This document shows positions 35,593 to 44,614 of a stretch of 64,000 bases of DNA, in pieces (the stretch's first letter is position 1; the number at the start of each line of letters is the position of its first letter). The stretch is from Bacteroidota bacterium (GTDB taxonomy: Bacteria > Bacteroidota > Bacteroidia > Cytophagales > Cyclobacteriaceae), in the NCBI GenBank assembly GCA_023428695.1, contig JAEYWY010000034.1, positions 1-64,000 of the forward strand. The letters are read 5' to 3'. The notes beneath the pieces were generated by a model. The model did not search any database. It was not told where the DNA came from and saw nothing but the letters and a program-made list of their open reading frames with translations. A program made the translations under genes and the position numbers.

Positions 35593-35641
35593 GCCTGCCC
35601 GCCATAGCGTTTCGCGACGGCGGGACCTGATACCTTAAACG

Positions 35642-37576
35642 ATGAGATATTTCCTTTCAATCTTGTTTTGCCTTTTGTTCATAGAAGGTTTTTCTCAACA
35701 ATCGGCGCGCGTTGAAAGCCCCGATGGTCATTTGAAAGTTGCCGTAACTGTAAAGAGCGGCATTCCGGTGTATTCCGTGACGTATAAGGGAAACGTTATG
35801 CTGGAAGATTCGCCGTTAGGAATGGTGACGAACGAAGGCGATTTCAGTGCGAATATGACTTTCGTCAAATCGGATACAGGCAAAGTTGCAAAGGAATACA
35901 CGCAGGATAAAATCAAGCGTTCCCACATCAGGTACAACGCAAATACGGTAAGATGCGAGTTAAGGAACGCTGACGGAAAATCGATAGCTGTATTGTTTCA
36001 GGTGAGTAACAACGACATCGCTTTTCGTTATGAGTTGCCGGCGTGGGGTGAACGGATGGCCTGTGTTGTGGAAAAGGAGACGACCGGTTTCCGTTTCCCG
36101 TCATCCACAACGACTTTCTTATCTCCGATGATGGAGGCCATGAAGGGCTTTGCGCGGACTACACCAAGTTACGAAAGCGGTTACGAAGCGGATGCTCCCA
36201 TGGAGAAATCCACATCTGCTGAAGGATACGTCTTTCCTGGTTTGTTCAGGATCGGCGATAAAGGCTGGGTCTTGCTTTCCGAAACGGGTGTTACAAGCCT
36301 GTATTGTGCATCGCACCTCAGCAAGTTTGAAAACGGGTTGTATCGTGTTGATTATCCAGATCCGAAACAGAACAACGGATTTGGGAGTCCTGGTGCGCAG
36401 CTTGGATTACCGGGCGTTACACCCTGGCGTACCGTCACGGTAGGTGAGTCGCTGAAACCGGTCGTGGAGACAACAATACCATTTGATGTCGTTGAGCCTT
36501 TGTATAAACCCTCACAACCCTACCAGTACGGGCGTGGAACGTGGAGCTGGATTGTCTGGCAGGACAACAGTATGAACTATCAGGATCAGGTAGCGTACAT
36601 AGATCTTGCAGCTGCGATGGGATATGAATTCATCCTCATTGATGCATGGTGGGATGCGCGGATAGGCTATGAGAGGATGGAAGATCTGATTCGATATGCA
36701 CGTGCCAAAGGTGTCGGAGTTTTCCTGTGGTATAATTCCAACGGGTCGGTCAGCGATGCGTTTATGACGCCGCGCGATAAGATGAATACGTCTGTTGCCC
36801 GAAAGCAGGAGATGAAGTGGCTTAAGGAAGTTGGCGTAAGAGGCATTAAGGTTGATTTCTTTGGCGGTGATAAACAAGAGACGATGCGTTTGTATGAGGA
36901 CATCCTTTCCGATGCAAATGACTATGGCATTATGGTGATCTTCCATGGCGCGACGTTACCACGCGGATGGGAGCGGATGTATCCGAATTTTGTGGGGAGT
37001 GAAGCTGTGCTTGCTTCCGAGATGCTTATCTTTTCTCAGCACGTTCGCGACAACGAGGCGTTTTATGCGACGTTACATCCTTTCATCAGGAATTCCGTTG
37101 CGAGCATGGAATTTGGCGGGGTGTTGTTGAATGACTTTCTCAACAAAGGCAATCAGAAAGGGCAGGAGCGGCTCACCACAGATGCGTTTCAACTGGCAAC
37201 CGGAGTATTGTTTCAGAATCCCGTACAGATGTTTGCGCTTACGCCCAACAACCTGAGTGATGTGCCGGCTTTTGAAATTGATTTCATGCGCAACATTCCA
37301 ACCACCTGGGATGAGACACTATTTATCGACGGCTACCCTGGGCGTTACTGCCTGATCGCGCGCCGGCATGGTCAGCAATGGTACATCGCAGGCGTAAATG
37401 CACAGAAGACTGCTGTTCAGATAAAAGCGCGGCTGCCAATGTTCGCCGGCAAGGAGGTAACTGTTTACAACGATGACAAAACCCGCAAGACCCTCATGAG
37501 TTCACTCAAAGTTCCGGCAACCGGCGAAGTTACTGTGACCATCCAGCCCGGCGGTGGTGTTGTGTTGACAAGGTAA
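35642..37576 (+). CDS. Glycoside hydrolase family 97 protein
   Basis: 644 residues: signal peptide (…FIEGFSQ), N-terminal beta-sandwich ('ARVESPDGHLKVAVTVKSG'), (beta/alpha)8 barrel and C-terminal beta domain ('YIAGVNAQKTAVQI'). The barrel strand 'GIKVDFFGGDKQ' places an aspartate (about residue 404) at the nucleophile position of retaining GH97 enzymes. SusB-type inverting members have a different arrangement. A candidate acid/base is the glutamate in 'YPNFVGSEAV'. This predicts a retaining alpha-galactosidase-like or alpha-glucosidase-like activity, working on oligosaccharides with the GH9 enzyme upstream. Confidence 0.88.
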   Translation: MRYFLSILFCLLFIEGFSQQSARVESPDGHLKVAVTVKSGIPVYSVTYKGNVMLEDSPLGMVTNEGDFSANMTFVKSDTGKVAKEYTQDKIKRSHIRYNANTVRCELRNADGKSIAVLFQVSNNDIAFRYELPAWGERMACVVEKETTGFRFPSSTTTFLSPMMEAMKGFARTTPSYESGYEADAPMEKSTSAEGYVFPGLFRIGDKGWVLLSETGVTSLYCASHLSKFENGLYRVDYPDPKQNNGFGSPGAQLGLPGVTPWRTVTVGESLKPVVETTIPFDVVEPLYKPSQPYQYGRGTWSWIVWQDNSMNYQDQVAYIDLAAAMGYEFILIDAWWDARIGYERMEDLIRYARAKGVGVFLWYNSNGSVSDAFMTPRDKMNTSVARKQEMKWLKEVGVRGIKVDFFGGDKQETMRLYEDILSDANDYGIMVIFHGATLPRGWERMYPNFVGSEAVLASEMLIFSQHVRDNEAFYATLHPFIRNSVASMEFGGVLLNDFLNKGNQKGQERLTTDAFQLATGVLFQNPVQMFALTPNNLSDVPAFEIDFMRNIPTTWDETLFIDGYPGRYCLIARRHGQQWYIAGVNAQKTAVQIKARLPMFAGKEVTVYNDDKTRKTLMSSLKVPATGEVTVTIQPGGGVVLTR

Positions 37577-37583
37577 GATTTAT

Positions 37584-38729
37584 CTACTTCCCATAAACCC
37601 CGCTCTCCGGATGGAACTCCCTCCAGCTGTGCCAGAACTCCTGGTATGCCTTCACTGGCCGGAGATGTTCACCGCTTGCACTGCGCCCGGCAAAATCATA
37701 GGCGTTACCCGTGCTGGAGATAATTGAGTCATTGCGTATGGTAAACTCTTCATCGCTTTTGCGTGTGAAGACGACAAAACTCTGTTCGTCGGATGCGATT
37801 GCAATGACCACGGGAGTGTCGCCCACTTTGTCGTGCAGGATTCCGGACTGTTTTACTTCCAGCCAGTCGTAGGCCTTTGACGTGCCGTCGATCTCGATTC
37901 CAATCACCCATGATTTCTCTTTCCAGGAGAGCGAGTCGGTGCGGGTGAGTTTGCCCCGGCTTCGGCCTTTTTCGAATCGTCCGAGGGTGTCATAACTCAG
38001 CATGGAACGCAGTTCGGCCTGCATCACCTTCCCGAAAGGATAGAGGGCGAAGAATTGCCCCAGCGTAAGTTGGGTGGATTCAACATCGGGGAGACGTTTT
38101 CCTTTCAGCGGTCCAGTGATTGCTTCGCCGGTTGCCTGACGCCACCAGCTCCTGGTTGTCGCGTCTTCAAACATCGCGTTGAAGTGATCCATGCCGACGA
38201 GTCGGAAGTTTTCAGAGCGGCCATCCACCGACGGTTCGAATACACGGCCTGTGCGGCAAACGTTGCAGTATGTTACCATGATTTCTTTTCCTGCAAGCGT
38301 GTCTCTTACCTGATGATGATACTGGATATAACGGATTGGGTATGCTTTCGACACACCCTCACTGCTTACGGCCACAACAATGCTGCTGTCATTGAGCGTG
38401 TTTTCGGTTCTGGAGGCGAATGTTAATGTCTCGGGCTGCAGGAACATATGGTCGGCAGTCATCCGGAAATTGAACATATAAACGACAACCGCTACTGCGA
38501 TAACCGGCAAAACCGGGACCCATATTCTCTGCGTTCTGAATGCAGAGACCATCCCAATGGCGGCCATGACCAGAAACGCTATCCGGAAATACCAACGGTA
38601 GGAGTAAATGAAATACGCGATGTCAACCGTGTCCATTTGTTGGCTGCCCGGCATTGGCATGATAAAATAGACATTCAGGATTTCAAAAATACCGAGCAGG
38701 ATGAGTCCCGTGTAAAACAACCATTTCAT
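37584..38729 (-). CDS. DUF3179 membrane protein
   Basis: 381 residues. Three N-terminal membrane helices ('FYTGLILLGIFEILNVYFIM', 'IAFLVMAAIGMVSAF', 'VLPVIAVAVVVYMFNF') precede a DUF3179 domain marked by 'VTYCNVCRTGRVFEP', 'GVSKAYPIRYIQYHHQVRDT', 'WWRQATGEAITGPLKG' and 'YGK' at the end. The CxxC and nearby histidines suggest metal or redox chemistry. Last gene of the operon; its ATG overlaps the preceding stop by one base (TGATG). Function unknown in the family. Confidence 0.85.
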   Translation of the reverse strand: MKWLFYTGLILLGIFEILNVYFIMPMPGSQQMDTVDIAYFIYSYRWYFRIAFLVMAAIGMVSAFRTQRIWVPVLPVIAVAVVVYMFNFRMTADHMFLQPETLTFASRTENTLNDSSIVVAVSSEGVSKAYPIRYIQYHHQVRDTLAGKEIMVTYCNVCRTGRVFEPSVDGRSENFRLVGMDHFNAMFEDATTRSWWRQATGEAITGPLKGKRLPDVESTQLTLGQFFALYPFGKVMQAELRSMLSYDTLGRFEKGRSRGKLTRTDSLSWKEKSWVIGIEIDGTSKAYDWLEVKQSGILHDKVGDTPVVIAIASDEQSFVVFTRKSDEEFTIRNDSIISSTGNAYDFAGRSASGEHLRPVKAYQEFWHSWREFHPESGVYGK

Positions 38730-39277
38730 CAGTTGTAGGGATTGTAGTTTGCATAGCCTTCCTCAGCGCGGGCTTTAGCGCGATTGACATAGAACATACG
38801 GTCCTGAGGCGCCCACGTACCGAGACCGTCGACGTAGCGGTTGAACATGCAAAAGGCGGCCGCGATCAGGACAGTATCGTGAATCTCAAGATCGGTGGCG
38901 CCGTGACGTTTCGCGTTTTCGACCTGTTCAGTCGTAACATATTTGCCGCCTTTTTGAACGCTACCTGCGATAATCAACAGTGCTTTCATCTTTTCTGAGA
39001 TTGGCGCGGATGACGGATCCATTTTCATTCTGTCCATTTGTTCAAGATCACACTCAAGATAATGCTGCGCAAGACCGCCGTGAGCGTTCTGACAAAAGAA
39101 ACAGTCGTTAAGATATGACACGTGTGTAGCAATGAGTTCGCGTTCGCCGCGCGTCAATGAATTGTCTGCGCGAAGCAGCACCTCGGCGAATTCATTCAGC
39201 GGCTTCGCCATCTCTGGCCTGAGCGCCATTGGTCCGCGGATGCCGGGCAGTCCTTCGGGAAGTTGTATGTGTGGCAT
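38729..39277 (-). CDS. AhpD-type carboxymuconolactone decarboxylase family protein (copy 1)
   Basis: 182 residues. It carries the full AhpD thiol-peroxidase signature E-x11-C-x-x-C-x3-H: E in RGERELIA, CFFC, then H in QNAHG. AhpD-type proteins reduce peroxides or act as redox partners. Opens 'MPHIQLPEGLPGIRGPMALR', an N-terminus shared with the two other copies in this operon. Joined to its neighbours by one-base stop/start overlaps on both sides. Confidence 0.88.
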   Translation of the reverse strand: MPHIQLPEGLPGIRGPMALRPEMAKPLNEFAEVLLRADNSLTRGERELIATHVSYLNDCFFCQNAHGGLAQHYLECDLEQMDRMKMDPSSAPISEKMKALLIIAGSVQKGGKYVTTEQVENAKRHGATDLEIHDTVLIAAAFCMFNRYVDGLGTWAPQDRMFYVNRAKARAEEGYANYNPYN

Positions 39278-39825
39278 TAGTTCTTTTCTTGTGGTGGTAC
39301 ATAACCCATAGTAGCAAGTCTCTTACCCATGGGCTCATATTCTTTCAGGTCAGTTGGTGTAAGTGTTGCCAGACCGTCGACGTAGCGATTGAACATCGAA
39401 AACGTCGCAGCAATCAGAACGGTATCATGGATGTCGCGGTCATCTGCGCCATGGCGTCTGGCTTCAGCCACGTCGTCGTCAGAAACGAGCTTGCCACTTT
39501 GCTGAACTTTGCCGGCGATGTTAAGCAACGCTTTCATTTTCGGCGACAACAGCGACGTCGGTTCATCGTTGATGATGCAGTCTACCACTTCACGTTCCGT
39601 ATCGAAAAGTTCACGCGCCGCTGCGGCGTGACTGTTCATACAAAAACCGCAATTGTTTCGCGCTGAAACGTGTGTTGCAATCAGTTCACGTTCCGCGGGA
39701 CTAAGCGGTGATGGACCGCGAAGTAGTACCTCGGCAAGGGCGTATAATGGTTTTCCGGTTTCCGGTCTGAACATGGCCAGGCTTCTTATTCCCGGAACAC
39801 CTTTGGGTACGTTGATATGCGCCAT
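39277..39825 (-). CDS. AhpD-type carboxymuconolactone decarboxylase family protein (copy 2)
   Basis: 182 residues, paralogue of copy 1 with the same length. Signature: E in PAERELIA, CGFC, H in MNSHA, with 11 residues between E and the first cysteine. The C-terminal helix 'DTVLIAATFSMFNRYVDGLA' is nearly shared by all three copies and builds the ligand pocket in this fold. TAATG overlaps on both sides imply translational coupling. Confidence 0.88.
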   Translation of the reverse strand: MAHINVPKGVPGIRSLAMFRPETGKPLYALAEVLLRGPSPLSPAERELIATHVSARNNCGFCMNSHAAAARELFDTEREVVDCIINDEPTSLLSPKMKALLNIAGKVQQSGKLVSDDDVAEARRHGADDRDIHDTVLIAATFSMFNRYVDGLATLTPTDLKEYEPMGKRLATMGYVPPQEKN

Positions 39826-41060
39826 TAGTTGTTGATCTTATCAGGTCTTGAGAGAAGCATAGTTACAAATCCAATAATGAAAATTCCCGCGAATGCGAGG
39901 AGGGTATTGCTGTATCCGTTCAGTAATGTTACCATAAATCCGACGAACAGGATTGCTACCGCTGTCACGATCCGGCCGACGTTAAAACAGATGCCGGTGA
40001 ATGTTCCCCTTATTTGTACGGAGAAGAGTTGCGGGATGTAAATCGAAAGCAAGCCCTGACTGATTCCGAAGAAGAACGCCAGCAGACCGAGTTCGACAAA
40101 AATAATGTTTGAAAAAGAAGCATGGAGACCAAAGAGCAAGCCGGAAATGATGATACATCCTGTAAAGCATACCATCATTGCTCTTCGTGTCCCCAGGGCA
40201 TTTGAGACCCATCCGGAAGCAAAACCGCCGGAGAGTCCTCCGGCACCAAGCAACATCATTGCGATGCCGCGTTCGTCCTGCCCGTCACCTGTGCCCAGCA
40301 GACTCTGGACCCATGTCGGAATCCATGAAAACATTCCCCACAAACCGATAAGCATGGACCCGAATACGATAGATCCCCTCAGGAGATTTCGTTTATCCTG
40401 AGGAGTTGCTCCCGCAGTAACACTTTCGGGTGTACGTAATTTCCACAGGTCAGATTCCTTTAAAGCATACAATCCGATAATCCCCAGAATCAACGGGACA
40501 AGGCCTATAAGGAATGCGTCACGCCAGCTTACAACGAGCAGTGTAACAAGCCCGGAAGAGAATATCCCCACAGGAAATCCTATTGAATCAATTCCGATCA
40601 TTACGGCACGCGTCTTCGGTGGCCAGATCTCGTAGAGCAACATGGGCGTAACTACAAGTATCCCTCCGACGGCAAGACCTGAAAATAGTCTCAGCAGAAC
40701 TACATACTCCCAGGAAGGAGCAACCGAAATCATCATGGTACAGACTCCGAACGATGCAACGGAAAGGCTAAGGGCTTTGACTCTTCCGATCCTGTCACTG
40801 ATGACGCCCCAGAAAAAACCTCCGACTGCCCAGCCTGCGATGTAGATGGACTGAATGAATGCGCTAATGGTGGCCAGTTCCACTGTACCAGCTGTCCCGG
40901 TCAATTGCTGCACGACCGATGGAAGATACGTCGACATCAATGTGGATATCGTTCCGGCCGAGACGTTGCAAAAGAAACAAATCGCGAAAGAACTCCACAG
41001 AAGAGTCCCGATCCTGCCGGAACCCTCTGTTTGTGAAGCCGCCAACTCTCTCGTTATCAT
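39825..41060 (-). CDS. MFS transporter
   Basis: 411 residues with twelve predicted helices. The loop 2-3 signature 'GVISDRIGRVKALSLSVASF' is the MFS/aromatic-acid-type 'GxxxDRxGR' motif. Helix 5 has 'GFPVGIFSSGLVTLL' and the second half repeats 'GWVSNALGTRRAMMV'. The organisation resembles the aromatic acid:H+ symporter and sialate/metabolite groups. It would move the imported compound across the inner membrane. Overlaps the receptor gene upstream by 4 bases. Confidence 0.88.
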   Translation of the reverse strand: MITRELAASQTEGSGRIGTLLWSSFAICFFCNVSAGTISTLMSTYLPSVVQQLTGTAGTVELATISAFIQSIYIAGWAVGGFFWGVISDRIGRVKALSLSVASFGVCTMMISVAPSWEYVVLLRLFSGLAVGGILVVTPMLLYEIWPPKTRAVMIGIDSIGFPVGIFSSGLVTLLVVSWRDAFLIGLVPLILGIIGLYALKESDLWKLRTPESVTAGATPQDKRNLLRGSIVFGSMLIGLWGMFSWIPTWVQSLLGTGDGQDERGIAMMLLGAGGLSGGFASGWVSNALGTRRAMMVCFTGCIIISGLLFGLHASFSNIIFVELGLLAFFFGISQGLLSIYIPQLFSVQIRGTFTGICFNVGRIVTAVAILFVGFMVTLLNGYSNTLLAFAGIFIIGFVTMLLSRPDKINN

Positions 41061-43846
41061 CGCAGCAGTTGATCAAATGTCAGGCTTATGTAATAGATCG
41101 CGCCGATTGAGGGGGATCCATATGCCTGGTAGACTTGATTGTTAAACAGATTGTTTGCACCGAGTTTGATCATCGACTTTATGGGCAGCACTTTGTAACT
41201 AACCTGTGCATCGACAATGGAGAACGCTTCTATTGTTCCAGGTCGCATCTGGTTAAAGGTACCGTACCACTCGTACGTGTCCTGCCAGCGCCATGCGATG
41301 TTGAATCCGATGTTGTCAGTAACCCTGCTGTTTCCGAACGTTAGGGCTGTCTTATATTTTGGTGTGTTAAAGCCCGGTACGTTGTTTGGATTCGCGTCTT
41401 TGATATCAAACGTCGCAAGTGTCACGTTCGCTCCAATGCGGTAGTTTTTCGGCATGCTGTATGTCAGACCCAATGTTGCGCCCTGTGCAGTAACAACGTC
41501 GGATGCATTCGTATACAGCTGATACAAGTGACTGTCGCCGTTAAGGAGGTCCATGGCTGCTTCCGGATTGATGGATCCGTCAGGTGCAAGGACCGGACTC
41601 TGTGGTTCCATTACAACCTGATTCAGGAGGAAGTCCGTATAACTGGAGAAGTAATAGTTGATATCGATGACGAGATTATTGTTGAGCATACCCTTGTATC
41701 CGATCTCAAATACTTTTACACGCTCTGGCTTGATATATTCCACATTTGATTTGACAAGCAGGTCTTTGGCCAGCATCACAGCGTCCTGAGGCGAAGCACC
41801 TTCCTGCATCGCCTGTTGGAAAGCACCAAAGAACGGCCCAAGTGATGCAGTTGTGAATGAATTTTGGTAAACTGTCATTCCCTCGCTGTTAGCCGGAACA
41901 CCGCCAAGGATCGTAATCGGCCCTGCGTTTAGTTTGATGTATTGGTCACCGGGAGTCGGGTTTCGAAATCCTGTTTGATACGAAGTTCTGAAGTGATGAT
42001 TATCAGCAACTGTGTACACTGCGGACGCGCGGGGCGTAAACCGGCCATCAAAGTTCTGGTTCTTGTCGTAGCGAACCGAACCGGAAAGCTTTAACTTTTC
42101 ATTCAACAATCTCTTCCCAATCTGAACGAATGCACCACCTTCATCGATGATAATGCTTCCGCCTTTGTCGTCGAACAACGTGCCGTTGGTGAACATATCG
42201 TACCTTCTGAAGTTACCGCCAACGAGAAGTTCAATCACGCTGATCGCGTTTGAAAAATCGTATTGTCCTTCGACATGATACAACTTGCTTTGACTGAGGA
42301 TTCCGGCGCCGCTTAGCCCCTGCGTTTTAATCAAACGTTCTTTTTGTGCATTGAATGCAGGAGTTCCGGGGAGGAACCTGCCTTCATCGGCAAATGCCCT
42401 GGCCGCAGCGTGATTTGCAGCAGTCACTCCGTCGATGTTTCCGAGAAATGCCTCTTCGTATCGTGTGAACCACATATCATCCGCCTGATTTTCGGGGACG
42501 ATGTTGCCATCCAGGTCGCGAACCCAGGTTTTTGTAATCAGCTGACCAAGACCTTTCGCGTTATACGAATCATGGGAGTCTTCACTGGTCGAATAAGCGC
42601 GAAGGAAATAGTTGGCACCTTTTAATTCGAGTTTATGTTGCTGGAGGACAAAATTATTAATTGAGAATCTGTTGCTACCGGTATAGTTGGCAGTCCCTCT
42701 TCCAAAGTTGTACTGATAACTCGCGACCATGTTCGGGGAAATCCGGTAATGCAGGGCACCGCTGAGTTTGGTGCTGTAGACATTGTAGTCGGTTACGTCG
42801 CGTTCTTCATAGCCTGTTCTTGAAACACGCCCGACACCTTCGATCGTGCGCGCTTCATCGTCGCCGTAAATGTTGAGGGCATTTCTTGCCGGATTGTTAT
42901 CGCCGCGTTGTGCGGGTGGTGTTCCGGGATCGACGTCCGTATAGTCCGTTGCATAAAAGTCCAAACCGGAGAAGTGTGAGGCGTTTATCTTGAAGGCGAA
43001 CCGGTCGCCAAATGCTTTCGCATAACGGATAGAGTAGTCGCCGAGCAGGTGCGGGTCGGCATATTTCTCGCCGATATGATTTACACCAAATTTTGCCTGA
43101 GCACTCAGTCCCTGATATTGAAATGGATCTTTCGTGCGCATCATGAGCACGCCATTGAAGGCAACCGGTCCGTATAACGCAGACGCAGCACCCGGGATGA
43201 GCTCTGCACTTTCCATATCCAGGTCCGAAGAACCAAACATGTTGCCGACTGAGAAGCCGAGTCCGGGTGTTTGATTATCGACACCGTCAACGAGTTGCAG
43301 GAATCTCGAGTTTCCTGTGTGATTAAAACCACGGGTGTTGATTTGTTTGAAAGTTAGACCGCTTGTCACCATTTCAACGCCTTTCAGGTTTTCAAGCGCA
43401 TCGTAGAACGAAACCGACGCGGTCTGCTGGATATCGCGAAGGTCCATCTTTTCAATACTTACCGGTGATTCAAGAATGCTCTCCTCAACGCGTGATGCCG
43501 AGACGACAACTTCGTCCATCAGTTCGCGTGATTCGGCAAGTTTGATGCCAAGTGAGCTGGCATTGCTCGTCACCTGGACTTCCTGCTTTTGAAATCCAAC
43601 AATGGAGACAACTATGGTGACCGGAAGGGATTGCGTTGTATTCAATTCAAACTTTCCGGAGGCATCCGTGACGGTGCCGGCGATCTTGTCTTTGAGAACG
43701 ATGTTCGCTCCCGCGATAGGATTGCCCTGTTCGTCAGTCACGACTCCGGTAATATTTGTCGATTGACTAAAGGCACTCGTGAATGAAATCGCGAGTAAAC
43801 AGAGTAAAGTAAATCTCATTAGGTTAGGTTGTTTGGTTAGTGTCAT
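41057..43846 (-). CDS. TonB-dependent outer-membrane receptor
   Basis: 929 residues: signal peptide (MRFTLLCLLAISFTSAFSQ from the internal ATG at 43819; the ATG at 43846 overlaps the upstream stop), a carboxypeptidase-regulatory-like domain ('ITGVVTDEQGNPIAGANIVL'), a plug ('DEVVVSASRVEESILESPVS', 'GVLMMRTKDP') and a 22-strand barrel ending 'YYISLTFDQLLR'. It has no SusD partner, so it resembles small-ligand (siderophore, cofactor or aromatic) receptors rather than glycan SusC proteins. It sits between AhpD copy 3 and the MFS gene, so the operon probably handles its ligand. Confidence 0.9.
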   Translation of the reverse strand: MTLTKQPNLMRFTLLCLLAISFTSAFSQSTNITGVVTDEQGNPIAGANIVLKDKIAGTVTDASGKFELNTTQSLPVTIVVSIVGFQKQEVQVTSNASSLGIKLAESRELMDEVVVSASRVEESILESPVSIEKMDLRDIQQTASVSFYDALENLKGVEMVTSGLTFKQINTRGFNHTGNSRFLQLVDGVDNQTPGLGFSVGNMFGSSDLDMESAELIPGAASALYGPVAFNGVLMMRTKDPFQYQGLSAQAKFGVNHIGEKYADPHLLGDYSIRYAKAFGDRFAFKINASHFSGLDFYATDYTDVDPGTPPAQRGDNNPARNALNIYGDDEARTIEGVGRVSRTGYEERDVTDYNVYSTKLSGALHYRISPNMVASYQYNFGRGTANYTGSNRFSINNFVLQQHKLELKGANYFLRAYSTSEDSHDSYNAKGLGQLITKTWVRDLDGNIVPENQADDMWFTRYEEAFLGNIDGVTAANHAAARAFADEGRFLPGTPAFNAQKERLIKTQGLSGAGILSQSKLYHVEGQYDFSNAISVIELLVGGNFRRYDMFTNGTLFDDKGGSIIIDEGGAFVQIGKRLLNEKLKLSGSVRYDKNQNFDGRFTPRASAVYTVADNHHFRTSYQTGFRNPTPGDQYIKLNAGPITILGGVPANSEGMTVYQNSFTTASLGPFFGAFQQAMQEGASPQDAVMLAKDLLVKSNVEYIKPERVKVFEIGYKGMLNNNLVIDINYYFSSYTDFLLNQVVMEPQSPVLAPDGSINPEAAMDLLNGDSHLYQLYTNASDVVTAQGATLGLTYSMPKNYRIGANVTLATFDIKDANPNNVPGFNTPKYKTALTFGNSRVTDNIGFNIAWRWQDTYEWYGTFNQMRPGTIEAFSIVDAQVSYKVLPIKSMIKLGANNLFNNQVYQAYGSPSIGAIYYISLTFDQLLR

Positions 43847-44412
43847 TTCAGGTGGTCGTACCCCTGGGGGAGACGTCTGTATCCGTTCGTGATGAGACGT
43901 TCGGCGAGACTGTCGTAATATGAATTTGTGTCGGGCAGACGTGTAGCGAGTCCGTCGACATAGCGATTATAAAGACAAAAGAGCGCGGCGATCAAAACGG
44001 TGTCATGGATCTCAATATCACTGGCACCGGCATTTTTTGCGCGCGTGATGGATTCTTCAGTGACAGCTTTTCCACTTTTTTGAACCTGTTTTGCGATGTT
44101 GAGCAGCGTCTTCATTTTTTCGCTGACAGGCGCAGATTCAATGTTGGATTTTACTGCCTCGGTAGTGTGTTTTTCGCCGAGCAATTTGTCGGCGGCTGCA
44201 GTGTGTGCAGTTGTGCAGAATTTGCATTCATTGGCGTGCGAGACAACGGTGGCAATGAGCTCACGCTCCGCCTCGGTAAGTGTTGATGGACCTCTGAGTA
44301 AAAATTGGGTTAGTTCGCGAATCGGTTCTGCGCTATCTTTACGATATTCGAGTAGTCCGGTAATCCCCGGAAGGTGATCTTCCAAATTTATATGAGGCAT
44401 ATTTGATTTCAT
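43843..44412 (-). CDS. AhpD-type carboxymuconolactone decarboxylase family protein (copy 3)
   Basis: 189 residues and first gene of the operon. Signature: E in EAERELIA, CKFC, H in TTAHT, spacing E-x11-C-x-x-C-x3-H. The start may be 44412 or the second ATG at 44400 (MPHINLEDHLPG), which aligns better with the other two copies. It is preceded directly by a long hairpin. Confidence 0.87.
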   Translation of the reverse strand: MKSNMPHINLEDHLPGITGLLEYRKDSAEPIRELTQFLLRGPSTLTEAERELIATVVSHANECKFCTTAHTAAADKLLGEKHTTEAVKSNIESAPVSEKMKTLLNIAKQVQKSGKAVTEESITRAKNAGASDIEIHDTVLIAALFCLYNRYVDGLATRLPDTNSYYDSLAERLITNGYRRLPQGYDHLK

Positions 44413-44414
44413 TT

Positions 44415-44469
44415 AAAGGGCAGTCCGCCAGAAACCCAAACCAATAAGAACTGACGGATCTGCCCCTTT
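44415..44469 (-). promoter_or_regulatory. Leader hairpin at the start of the AhpD/TonB operon
   Basis: On the minus strand, AAAGGGGCAG-AT-CCGTCAG pairs with CTGGCGG-A-CTGCCC-TTT around a 19-base loop: about 16 pairs with one G-T and small bulges. It ends two bases before the ATG at 44412, so in mRNA it would hide the translation start. It lies between the operon and the upstream minus-strand gene, and could act as an attenuator, thermosensor or ligand-controlled leader. It matches no riboswitch class I know. Confidence 0.55.
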
Positions 44470-44614
44470 GAATTACCCGCCCCAAACCATGGCGAGTTAT
44501 GCGTTAGAATAAACCAGAATGATTAGCTGTGAATAAGAAACGATGCTGTCAACGCGTGACCGCGACAGTCATGATCTCTAATAAAGAGTCGGGAAGTAAT
44601 GCACTTCCGGCACC

